Of a DNA stretch of 64,000 bases, positions 8,023 through 15,642 are shown piece after piece. The stretch comes from Sva-07 sp963752815 (GTDB lineage: Bacteria; Actinomycetota; Acidimicrobiia; Acidimicrobiales; Ilumatobacteraceae), in NCBI GenBank assembly GCA_963752815.1, contig CAVVZI010000015.1, positions 372,001-436,000 of the forward strand. The letters are read 5' to 3'. The notes under the pieces are model-generated. The model was not told where the DNA came from. It saw nothing but the letters and a program-made list of their open reading frames with translations, and ran no database searches. Position numbers and translations under genes: made by a program. Position 1 is the first letter of the stretch, and every line of letters starts with the position of its first letter.

Positions 8023-9473
8023 CCAGGACCGTCGTCATCGGCGGCGGTGTGGGTGGGCTCGCCATCGCCATCCGGCTCGCCGCGGCCGGGCACGAGCCGT
8101 TGCTCGTCGAGCGCAACGAGGTGGTCGGCGGCAAGCTCGCCACGTACACGCGCGATGGCTACACGTTCGACATCGGCCCGTCGCTCGTCACGCTGCCACA
8201 CCTGTTCGACGAGCTGTTCGACCTGGCCGGTTCACCATCGGCCGACCGGCTCGACCTCGTTCGGCTCGACCCGCAGTTCCGGTACCACTGGAGGGATGGT
8301 CCGACGCTGACCGTCGCCGACGACCACGACGAGACCGCCGCGGCGTTCGAGGAGTTCTCCGCCGGGGCAGGCGCGCAGTGGCACTCCTTCGATGCTCGGG
8401 GCCGGCGGATCTGGGACGTGGCCGAGCGCACCTTCCTCGCCGGAGCGATGACGGGCCCCGTGTCGCTCGCGAGGAGGTTGCGGTCGCCGTTCGACGTGAC
8501 CGCGATCGATCCGTTCCGCACGCTGCACCGCTCGGCCGCCTCGTACTTCGACGACGACCGACTCGTGCAGTGGGCCGGTCGCTATGCCACCTATTCGGGC
8601 TCCTCGCCGTTCCGGGCGCCGGCCACGCTGGCGTGCATCCCGCACATCGAGGCGCGGTTCGGGTGCTGGTACCCGTTGGGTGGGCTCGGCACGATCCGCA
8701 GCGCGCTCGAACGGCTCGCTCGCGATGCCGGTGTCGAGATCCGGACCGGCACCGAGGTCACCGCGGTGACGGCCGACGACCATCGCGTCCGCGGTGTCGT
8801 ACTCGACGACGGCACCGAAGTCGCCGCCGACATCGTGGTGGCGAACACCGACGCCGAACACCTGTACACCGATCTGCTCCCCGACGCTGCGGCGTCGCGG
8901 CGGGTGCGCCGTGCCACGCGCTCGACGAGCGGGTTCGCGGTCTGCGCCGCGGTGCGCGGCCTCACGCCGGGGCTGCTCCACCACAACGTGTGGTTCTCCG
9001 ACGACGAGCGTGGCGAGTTCGAGGCGATCGGGCGCGGCGAGCTCGCCGACGACCCGACGATCTATGGCTGCGTCTCGGCGGTCACCGATCCGTCGCAGGC
9101 ACCCGACGGCTGTGAGAACTGGTTCCTGCTGATCAACACCCCGCCTGGCGCGGAGATCGATCGGAAACGCGGCACCGATCTCGTGTTCCGCCGATTGGCG
9201 AGCCACGGCGTCGCGCTCCGAGAGCGAATCGAGTTCGTCCACACCATGACGCCGGACGACATCGCCCAGCGCTACCGGTCGCCGGGGGGTGCGATCTACG
9301 GCACGTCGTCCGACGGGATGCGAGCCGCGTTCACCCGTCCGGCGAACCGTGGCGCCCGCGCCGGCCTGTACCTGGTCGGCGGATCGAGCCACCCGGGCGG
9401 CGGCCTGCCACTCGTCTTGACGAGCGCGCGGATCGTCGCCGAGATGATCGCCGACGACGAGGACGAGCGGTGA
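8019..9473 (+). CDS. CrtI/CrtD-family carotenoid desaturase (second copy)
   Basis: 484 residues with the FAD-binding GGGVGGLAIAIRLAAAGH at the N-terminus, YTFDIGPSLVTLP (about residues 48-60), and the C-terminal GLYLVGGSSHPGGGLPLVLTSARIV typical of the phytoene desaturase superfamily. It is a diverged paralogue of the first desaturase. The order hydratase, desaturase, glycosyltransferase matches CruF-CrtD-CruG pathways, so C-3',4' desaturation of a hydroxylated acyclic end is the likely reaction; ketolase-like CrtO activity is the main alternative. GTG start, with 4-bp overlaps at both ends. Confidence 0.85.
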   Translation: MTRTVVIGGGVGGLAIAIRLAAAGHEPLLVERNEVVGGKLATYTRDGYTFDIGPSLVTLPHLFDELFDLAGSPSADRLDLVRLDPQFRYHWRDGPTLTVADDHDETAAAFEEFSAGAGAQWHSFDARGRRIWDVAERTFLAGAMTGPVSLARRLRSPFDVTAIDPFRTLHRSAASYFDDDRLVQWAGRYATYSGSSPFRAPATLACIPHIEARFGCWYPLGGLGTIRSALERLARDAGVEIRTGTEVTAVTADDHRVRGVVLDDGTEVAADIVVANTDAEHLYTDLLPDAAASRRVRRATRSTSGFAVCAAVRGLTPGLLHHNVWFSDDERGEFEAIGRGELADDPTIYGCVSAVTDPSQAPDGCENWFLLINTPPGAEIDRKRGTDLVFRRLASHGVALRERIEFVHTMTPDDIAQRYRSPGGAIYGTSSDGMRAAFTRPANRGARAGLYLVGGSSHPGGGLPLVLTSARIVAEMIADDEDER

Positions 9474-10570
9474 CCGGTCCACGACGCATCGGCCGGTACA
9501 CGTGGTTCGCCGTTCGGGCGATCGCCGCCGGGGTGGTCTTCTCGCGGTTGGCGCGGGCGGCACGCACGGCGCCACCGGTGCGCCCGACCGTGACGCCGTT
9601 GGGGTCGATCAGCGTCGTCGTCCCCGCTCGCGACGAAGCCGCCCGGATCGGCCCGTTGCTCGCGCGCACGGTCGGTGCGCCCGGCGTCGCCGAGGTGATC
9701 GTGGTCGACGACGGCTCGCGCGACGAGACGGCCGAGCTCTCCACACGACTCGGTGCCCGGGTCGTCGGCGGCGGCGAGTTGCCGCCCGGATGGGCCGGCA
9801 AGGCGTGGGCGCTCGAGCAGGGTCTGCTCGCGGCGACCACCGAGTGGGTCGTCACCCTCGATGCCGACACCCGCCCCGCCCCATCGTTGGCGACCGCGCT
9901 CGTGGCCCGCGCCGAGGCCGAGCACCTCGACCTCCTGACGGTGGCCGGTCGGTTCGACTGCCCGACGGCGCCGTCGCGGTGGCTGCACGCGGCGATGCTC
10001 ACCACGCTCGTGTACCGGTTCGGGCCGCCGGGCAGCCGTCCGGGCAGGGCGGACCGCACGATGGCGAACGGACAGTGCATGGTGGTGCGCCGCGAACGGT
10101 TCCTCGCCCGTGGTGGTCTGACGGCCGTGGCCGGTCACCTCGTGGAGGACGTCGCCCTGGCGCGGGCGATGGCGCAGGACGGTCAGGCGGTCGCGTTCCT
10201 CGACGCCAGCGACTTGCTGACGGTGCGCATGTTCGAATCGATCGAGGACGTCTGGCGCGGATGGGGCAGGTCGCTCGCACTCCCCGGTGTGGAACCGCGA
10301 CGGAGGCAGCTCGTCGATCTCGCCGTCATCGTCCTCGCCCAGGTGCTGCCGTTGCCGCGACTGCTGGCGGGGCGCGGTGACCTGCTCGACGTCGCCCTCG
10401 TCGGCGCCCGACTGGGCACGTTGGCGGGCACGCGACGTGCGTACGACCGCGTCGACACGGCGTACTGGCTCAGCCCGCTCGCCGACCCGGTGGCCGCAGT
10501 GGCGATCGCCCGCGGCATCGTCCGCCCGCGGCAGGCGTGGCGCGGGCGGGACTACGGTGGACCACCATGA
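9470..10570 (+). CDS. family 2 glycosyltransferase, CruG-like
   Basis: 366 residues of the GT-A fold: SISVVVPARDEAARI, the nucleotide-binding VVDDGSRDETAE (about residues 83-94), the metal-binding DADTRPAP (about 128), the acceptor-site EDVALARAM and the RGWGRSLALPG segment, with hydrophobic stretches near residues 10-25 and 275-300. Glycosyltransferases of this type add a sugar to 2'- or 1'-hydroxyl carotenoids (CruG in cyanobacteria). Position in the operon supports that role, but the sugar cannot be predicted. GTG start overlapping the desaturase stop; its own stop overlaps the next ATG (ATGA). Confidence 0.82.
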   Translation: MTGPRRIGRYTWFAVRAIAAGVVFSRLARAARTAPPVRPTVTPLGSISVVVPARDEAARIGPLLARTVGAPGVAEVIVVDDGSRDETAELSTRLGARVVGGGELPPGWAGKAWALEQGLLAATTEWVVTLDADTRPAPSLATALVARAEAEHLDLLTVAGRFDCPTAPSRWLHAAMLTTLVYRFGPPGSRPGRADRTMANGQCMVVRRERFLARGGLTAVAGHLVEDVALARAMAQDGQAVAFLDASDLLTVRMFESIEDVWRGWGRSLALPGVEPRRRQLVDLAVIVLAQVLPLPRLLAGRGDLLDVALVGARLGTLAGTRRAYDRVDTAYWLSPLADPVAAVAIARGIVRPRQAWRGRDYGGPP

Positions 10571-11688
10571 TCCTCGAATCGCTCGACATCACTCCGGACG
10601 AATTCGCCGAAGGAACCGGTTGGGCGATCAAACCGGAAGGCGCGTGCAAGGCCGACGTCTGCGTGCCGCTCGCTTCCGGGGACGGCTTCGATCTGCTGGC
10701 GACCGCCGACCGGCTCGGCATGGCCGTGGTGCACGACGCCGAAGCCGGGTTGTGGGCGATCGGACCGGAATCGTTCGGCGGCCACGCGCTGGTCTCGGCC
10801 GAGGCGCCGGAGCTGACGCTCGACGACATCGACGGCACCCCGTTCACGCTGTCGTCGTTGCGCGGCCAGAAGGTACTGATCGTGTCGTGGGCGCCGTATT
10901 GAGGTTGTGCATTCGACCTGCCAGGTTGGCAGGCGCTCCGTACTGAACTGCATCCGCTCGGCGTCGAGGTCGTCACGGTGTCCCTCGAACTGTCGGGCCC
11001 CGAGGCGTCGCGCCGGTACATCGACGCGGCGAGCCCCGACCACCCGTCGCTGCTCGATCCGACGCACCAGATGGACGCGTTGTTCGGCGTGGTCAACATC
11101 CCGAACGTCGTGTGGATCGACGAGGAGGGCGTGATCGTCCGCCCGCCCGAACCGGGTTGGCCGAGCCCGCGCTCGGAGATGCCGAAGGACATGCTCGGCG
11201 CGATGCCCGAACTCGGTCGTGCCCCCAATGCGCCGAAGCCGCCCGAGGACGGGCCGGGCCAATGGGGGGTGTTGCTGTCGGGCCAGGATCGCAAGACGTA
11301 TGCCGACGCGATCCGCGACTGGGCGGCCAAGGGAGCGGACAGTGAGTTCGCACTCGGCGCCGACGAGGTCGTCGCCCGATCGCAGCCACGCTCGGCCGCC
11401 ATGTCGGAAGGCGCCGCGCGGTTCGAGCTCGCCAACCACCTGTGGCGCGCCGGTCGACGCGACGCGGCGATCGCCCAGTTCGTCGAGTGTCACCGCCTGC
11501 AGCCCGACAACTGGACGTACAAGCGTCAGGCGTGGTCGCTCGTCGGCAACGAACGCGTCGGTGGCGACTACGGCCGGTGGATCCAGGCGCCCGTCGCCGG
11601 CGAGGAGGCCGACTGGCCGTTCGAGTCGGACTTCCGCTCCGACGTCGAAAACGTCGAAGCCGGCGGTTACTACCCGAAGACCATCTGA
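10567..11688 (+). CDS. redoxin-domain protein, probable selenoprotein (UGA-encoded Sec at residue 112)
   Basis: Conceptual product of 373 residues read through one in-frame TGA at 10900-10902. Residues 85-150 form a thioredoxin/TlpA-like core: FTLSSLRGQKVLIVSWAPY, then Sec-Gly-Cys, then AFDLPGWQALRTEL and GVEVVTVSLEL. The Sec occupies the position of the first active-site Cys (WAxYUGC in place of WAxWCGPC). The frame is unbroken on both sides, downstream conservation is strong (NIPNVVWIDEEG), and a hairpin follows the TGA. The C-terminal third looks TPR-like (ELANHLWRAGRRDAAIAQFVECHRLQPDNW). Without Sec insertion the product stops at 111 residues just before its active site. The substrate is unknown. 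The ATGA overlap with the glycosyltransferase puts it in the carotenoid operon. Confidence 0.8.
10900..10933 (+). other. Sec UGA codon and bacterial SECIS-like hairpin
   Basis: TGA at 10900-10902 is followed in frame by Gly-Cys. Positions 10917-10922 (CCTGCC) pair perfectly with 10928-10933 (GGCAGG), with a 5-nt loop AGGTT at 10923-10927. The loop begins 20 nt after the TGA and has G at its second and third positions and a GU step, as in the E. coli fdhF element (loop AGGUCU). Spacing, stem and loop all fit SelB-dependent recoding. No selC, selA or selB gene lies in this window. Confidence 0.72.
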
Positions 11689-11701
11689 GGTTCGGCGACG
11701 G

Positions 11702-13134
11702 TCAGGTGCCGCAGAACGTCTGGTAGCCCGCGGCGAAGTCGGAGTCGGCGCCGACGGCGTAGCGCTCGAGGCCCGGCCGCTCGTCGAACGGCTGCGACAG
11801 CACGTCGACGAGACGGTCGAAGGGTCCGAGGTCGCCCGCCGTTGCCGCCGTGAGCGCTTCTTCGACCAGGTGATTGCGCGGGATGTAGAGCGGGTTGACG
11901 CGATCCATCGCCGCCGCGACCGATGCTCGATCGTCGCCGACCTCGGCGAGCCGCGCCGACCAGCGCTCGATCCAGCCCGCGAACGTCGGATCCTCGAGAC
12001 CGCCCGACGCCAACGCCCGGAAGAACGCCGAGTAGTCGGCACGCTCCGCGGCCATCAGATCGAGGAGATCGGTGACGAGTTCGTCGTCGCCGGGGCGCTC
12101 GTCGCCGAGCCCGAGCTTGGCGCGCATCGCGGCACTCCAGTACCCGTGGTAGCGATCGGGGAACTGCTGCAGCCGAGCGGTCGCGATCTCGACCGCCGTG
12201 TTCACGTCGTCGTCGAACAGGCCCAGCAACGTCTCGGCGAACCGGGCGAGGTTCCACTGCGTGATCATCGGCTGGTTGCCGTAGGCGTAGCGTCCGCCGT
12301 GATCGATCGAGCTGAACACCGTGGCGGGATCGAACGCGTCCATGAACGCGCAGGGTCCGTAGTCGATCGTCTCGCCGGAGATCGTGACGTTGTCGGTGTT
12401 CATCACGCCGTGGATGAACCCGAGTGCCATCCACTGCGCCACGAGCGAGGCCTGCGCGTCGAACACCCGGTCGAACAGCGCGAGATACGGGTTCGCCTCG
12501 TCGACGGCGTCGGGGTAGTGACGCCCGATGGCGTAGTCGGCGAGCCGCCGCACGAGCGCCGGATCAGCCTGGGCGGCGGCGAACTGGAACGTTCCGACCC
12601 GGAGATGGCTCGCCGCGACGCGCACGAGCACCGCACCCGGCAGCATGGTCTCGCGCGCCACGTCGTCGCCCGTCGCCACGACGGCCAACGAACGGGTCGT
12701 CGGTACCCCGAGCGCGGACATCGCCGCGCTGACCACGTACTCGCGCAACATCGGCCCGACCGCCGCCTTGCCGTCGCCGCCTCGGGCGAACGGGGTGCGG
12801 CCCGACCCCTTCAGGTGCAGGTCGCGGCGGCGGCCCGACGTGTCGATGATCTCGCCGAGCAGCAGCGCCCGACCGTCGCCGAGCTGCGGCGAATAGCCAC
12901 CGAACTGATGGCCGGCGTACGCCATCGCGACGGGCTCGGCGCCGGCCGGAACGATGTTGCCGACGAGCATGGCGATCCCGTCCGGCGATCGCAGCTCGGC
13001 CTCGGTGCGCCGAGTTCCGACGCGAGGTCGGTGTCGAGCGCGAGCAGTTCGGGCGCCGACGCCTGCGCCGCCTGCCAGGGCACGAACAGGCCGTCGAGCT
13101 CGCGGACGAAGGTGTTGTCGAACGTGAAGCTCAC
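11702..13134 (-). CDS. selO: protein adenylyltransferase SelO (YdiU/UPF0061); one-base frameshift in this sequence
   Basis: The N-terminus (FDNTFVRELDGLFVPWQ ... LASELG) and the rest (ELRSPDGIAMLVGNIVPAGAEPVAMAYAGHQFGG onward) are in different frames. One base missing near 13007 accounts for it; corrected length is about 477. The pseudokinase-fold signatures are GSGRTPFARGGDGKAAV, then HGVMNTDNVTISGETIDYGP with the metal-binding Asn/Asp. SelO transfers AMP to Ser/Thr/Tyr of target proteins in redox stress. The protein ends in Cys-Gly-Thr: Cys stands third from the end, where eukaryotic SelO carries selenocysteine. GTG start overlaps the plsY stop. Confidence 0.88.
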
Positions 13135-13709
13135 GCTTCGATGCTACGAGCAGTGAGGAAGCGGAACCCGATGAACGTCATCAACACGCCGGTCGCGGCC
13201 GTGCGGTACGGGCCTTCGATCACGAGCTGGGCGACGGGCAGGGCGACGATGCCGGCCTGTGCGCCGCGGGCGAACGACCGCGTGATCGCGAACACCACGA
13301 GCAGCACGCCGATCGCCACGAGCGAGGGCACGGGCGCGAACACGATCGCGCCGCCGACGAACGTGAGCACACTGCGGCCGCCACGAAAGCGGGCGAACAG
13401 GGGCCAGGCGTGCCCGACCATCGCCGCGCCCGCTCCGACGTACGCCATTCCCCACACTCCTGGCGGCGCGAGAGCCACGCCGACGAGTGCCGCCCCCGCC
13501 CCCTTGGCGACGTCACCGACGAAGATCGGCAGCGCCGCCCGCCGGCCGAGCGTCTCCTTGGCGTTCCAGTAGCCGGGGTTGTGGTCGCCGACGTCGCGGA
13601 GGTCGACGGCCGACCGGCGACGGGACACGAGATCCGCCACCGGGATCGACCCGACGAGGTAGCCGACGACGGCGGTGACGAGCACAGCCATCGGTGTCGA
13701 CACGTCCAT
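13131..13709 (-). CDS. plsY: glycerol-3-phosphate acyltransferase PlsY-family membrane protein
   Basis: 192 residues with about five membrane helices and PlsY features: AVVGYLVGSIPVADLV at the N-terminus, LPIFVGDVAKGAGAAL in the middle, GHAWPLFARFRGGRSVLTFVGG (the FRGGKGVAT-like segment) and a hydrophobic C-terminus. Canonical PlsY carries SGNIGATN; here that region reads GDHNPGYWNAKETLG, so this is a divergent member and acyl-phosphate use should not be assumed. ATG at 13709 is chosen because the membrane segment follows at once. Its stop overlaps the selO start by 3-4 bp. Confidence 0.78.
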   Translation of the reverse strand: MDVSTPMAVLVTAVVGYLVGSIPVADLVSRRRSAVDLRDVGDHNPGYWNAKETLGRRAALPIFVGDVAKGAGAALVGVALAPPGVWGMAYVGAGAAMVGHAWPLFARFRGGRSVLTFVGGAIVFAPVPSLVAIGVLLVVFAITRSFARGAQAGIVALPVAQLVIEGPYRTAATGVLMTFIGFRFLTARSIEA

Positions 13710-13730
13710 CGCATGACAGCATGACCGACC

Positions 13731-14456
13731 ATGGGCCGGATCGCGTCGTTCCACCTCGTGCGGGAGCCCACATGGCGCGCCCCGCTCGCGATGGGCAGAC
13801 TCGGCACCGATCGGCTCCGACTCGGCCGCACTCCCGGCCTGGAGTTCTGGCGCCTGCTCGGCACCGGATGGGCCGACGACACGAGCACCGGCATCGATCC
13901 GCGGCGCACGGCGCTGTTCGCGGTGTGGGCGAGCGAGTCTGCGCTCGACGACTTCCTCGCGGCGAGCGCGATCGGCCGGCGCTGGGAAGCGCTCGAGGAA
14001 GCATGGCACGTTCGCTTGCGCAGCCTCGGTGGGCACGGGCGCTGGCGTGGTGTCGACCCGCTCGCCGGCCTGGACACCGGCGACGCGACCGGTCCGATCG
14101 CCGTCGTCACCCGCGCCGATGTTCGGCTCGGCGCGTGGTGGTCGTTCGCCAGGGCCGGTCGCGTGGTCGACCGCGAACTGCACCGTGCATCGGGTCTGAT
14201 CGACGTGGTGGGCGTCGGCGAGGCTCCCATCGGGCGGCTGGCGACGTTCAGCCTCTGGGACTCGATGGGGGCGGCCCGGTCGTTCGCCTCCTCGACACCC
14301 GAGCACGTGGACGTCGTGCGGCGCACTCGCGACGAACACTGGTACCGCGAGGAGCTGTTCGCCCGCTTCGAACCGTTCGGGTCGACCGGGCGGTGGAACG
14401 GTCGGGACCCCCTCGCCGACGACGCGCGTATCACGAGGCGGTCACCGCGCTCATGA
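13731..14456 (+). CDS. CrtA-like carotenoid (spheroidene) monooxygenase
   Basis: 241 residues matching the spheroidene monooxygenase family: LEFWRLLGTGWADD near residue 38, ALFAVWASESALDDFL, then VVGVGEAPIGRLATFSLWDS near 155-175, and a C-terminal DEHWYREELFARFEPFGSTGRWNG. CrtA introduces a 2-keto group on acyclic carotenoids using O2. It sits 3 kb from the acyclic carotenoid operon, so a role in tailoring that pigment is a reasonable inference. Its stop overlaps a possible ATG of the sigma-factor gene (ATGA at 14453), so expression may be coupled. Confidence 0.78.
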   Translation: MGRIASFHLVREPTWRAPLAMGRLGTDRLRLGRTPGLEFWRLLGTGWADDTSTGIDPRRTALFAVWASESALDDFLAASAIGRRWEALEEAWHVRLRSLGGHGRWRGVDPLAGLDTGDATGPIAVVTRADVRLGAWWSFARAGRVVDRELHRASGLIDVVGVGEAPIGRLATFSLWDSMGAARSFASSTPEHVDVVRRTRDEHWYREELFARFEPFGSTGRWNGRDPLADDARITRRSPRS

Positions 14457-14498
14457 GCAGTGTGACGATGACCGAAGCACCGGCCGCGGCACCTCGCC

Positions 14499-14504
14499 TA
14501 CACT
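14499..14504 (+). promoter_or_regulatory. -10 box (TACACT) for the ECF sigma factor
   Basis: TACACT ends 8 nt before ATG 14513, inside the extended upstream frame. It supports a leaderless start at 14513 in addition to possible coupling from 14453. Confidence 0.4.
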
Positions 14505-14512
14505 CGTCGCGA

Positions 14513-15088
14513 ATGGACGTCGGGGACTTGCTCCGGCGAGTCATCGAGGGCGACCAGCGAGCATGGGACGAACTCGTCGGGCGGTTCGGTGGACTCGTCT
14601 GGTCGATCGCACGTGGGTACCGTCTGGGCACGCTCACCGACGACGTCGTCCAGACCGTGTGGCTCCGACTGGCGGAGAACTGCGACCGGATACGCGACCC
14701 GGAACGGCTCGCGGCATGGTTGGCGACCACCACACGCAACGAGGCGCTCCGCGTGGCCACCAAGCAGGCGAAGCTGCGCAGCGTCAGCGACCTCCCCGAG
14801 CGGGCCGATGCTTCCGCGTCGAGCCTCGACGAGATCGTCACCGACGACGACACGCTGCACCACGTGCTCCACGGGTTCGCCCTGCTCCCGGCCAATGATC
14901 AGGAGCTGCTGCGGCTCCTGTGCACGGTGCCGCCGCTCGACTACGCCACGATCGGCCAGATGCTCGGACGACCGATCGGTAGCATCGGCCCGAGCCGCGA
15001 TCGTGCCCTCGCGAAGCTCAAGAAGCTGCTCCCCCCAGGACTTGACGACCGTCACCCACGGTCCAGCGGAAAGGATGACGCGAAATGA
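14513..15088 (+). CDS. RNA polymerase ECF-type sigma factor
   Basis: 191 residues. Region 2 spans about residues 15-80 (DQRAWDELVGRFGGLVWSIARGYRL, DDVVQTVWLRLAENCDRIRDPERLAAWLATTTRNEALR). Region 4 spans about 120-175 (LPANDQELLRLL, DYATIGQMLGRPIGSIGPSRDRALAKLKKLL). It directs polymerase to a specific promoter set. ATG 14453 overlaps the crtA-like stop and would add 20 residues; ATG 14513 fits the family N-terminus and has a promoter box, so it is preferred. The next gene overlaps its stop and may encode its partner. Confidence 0.85.
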   Translation: MDVGDLLRRVIEGDQRAWDELVGRFGGLVWSIARGYRLGTLTDDVVQTVWLRLAENCDRIRDPERLAAWLATTTRNEALRVATKQAKLRSVSDLPERADASASSLDEIVTDDDTLHHVLHGFALLPANDQELLRLLCTVPPLDYATIGQMLGRPIGSIGPSRDRALAKLKKLLPPGLDDRHPRSSGKDDAK

Positions 15089-15597
15089 CCCACGAACCGA
15101 TCGACTTCTCGGACGACAGCACCGACGACCCCAGGGACGTCGACGACCGCCCGACGCCGAACGACGACGATCTGCTCGACGTGCTCGGGCATGCCCTGCG
15201 CGTCGCCGACCCGGTACCCGGCAACGTCCTGGACGGGGCACGGGCAGCGTTCGCGTGGCGCACGATCGACACCGAGTTGGCCGAGCTGGTGTTCGACTCG
15301 TCGCAGGAATCGTCCGACGTCCGCGCCGAAGCAGCGAAGCGGCAGATCACGTTCAGGGCTCCAGGCGTGGAGATCGAGGTGACGGTGGTCGAGAACGGGA
15401 CGCGCCGGCTCGTCGGTCAACTCGTGCCGCCGGCGATGCTCACGGTGGAACTGGCCGGCGACGACGAGGTCCGTTCCGCGGAGAGCGACCAGTTCGGGCG
15501 GTTCACGTTCGATGCGGTCGAACCGGGCCCGGTGCGACTGGTGGTGCTGGGCGCGGACGGCACCCCCATCGTCCAGACGGAGTGGATCCTGTTCTGA
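15085..15597 (+). CDS. hypothetical acidic protein with a C-terminal carboxypeptidase-regulatory-like fold, sigma partner candidate
   Basis: 170 residues, ATG overlapping the sigma-factor stop by 4 bp. The first 50 residues are very acidic. The middle (VLDGARAAFAWRTIDTELAELVFDS) resembles short proteins encoded after ECF sigma genes in actinobacteria. The C-terminus (AMLTVELAGDDEVRSAESDQFGRFTFDAVEPGPVRLVVLG) looks like a small beta-sandwich. There is no zinc-binding anti-sigma motif and no membrane segment, so an anti-sigma role is inferred from position only. Confidence 0.6.
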   Translation: MTHEPIDFSDDSTDDPRDVDDRPTPNDDDLLDVLGHALRVADPVPGNVLDGARAAFAWRTIDTELAELVFDSSQESSDVRAEAAKRQITFRAPGVEIEVTVVENGTRRLVGQLVPPAMLTVELAGDDEVRSAESDQFGRFTFDAVEPGPVRLVVLGADGTPIVQTEWILF

Positions 15598-15600
15598 GCT

Positions 15601-15631
15601 CGCGCGCCACCGGACCCGACCCCGGCGCGCG
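15601..15631. terminator. GC-rich hairpin between convergent genes
   Basis: CGCGCGCC at 15601-15608 pairs with GGCGCGCG at 15624-15631 across a 15-nt loop. It lies between the convergent stops at 15597 and 15643. There is no T-tract, as is common in high-G+C actinobacteria. Confidence 0.5.
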
Positions 15632-15642
15632 CCAGGTTGCGA

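Noticed and set aside
10567..10902. A complete 111-residue protein ending at the TGA
   Set aside because: It would end in the middle of the thioredoxin active site, while conserved sequence continues in the same frame with a SECIS-like hairpin.
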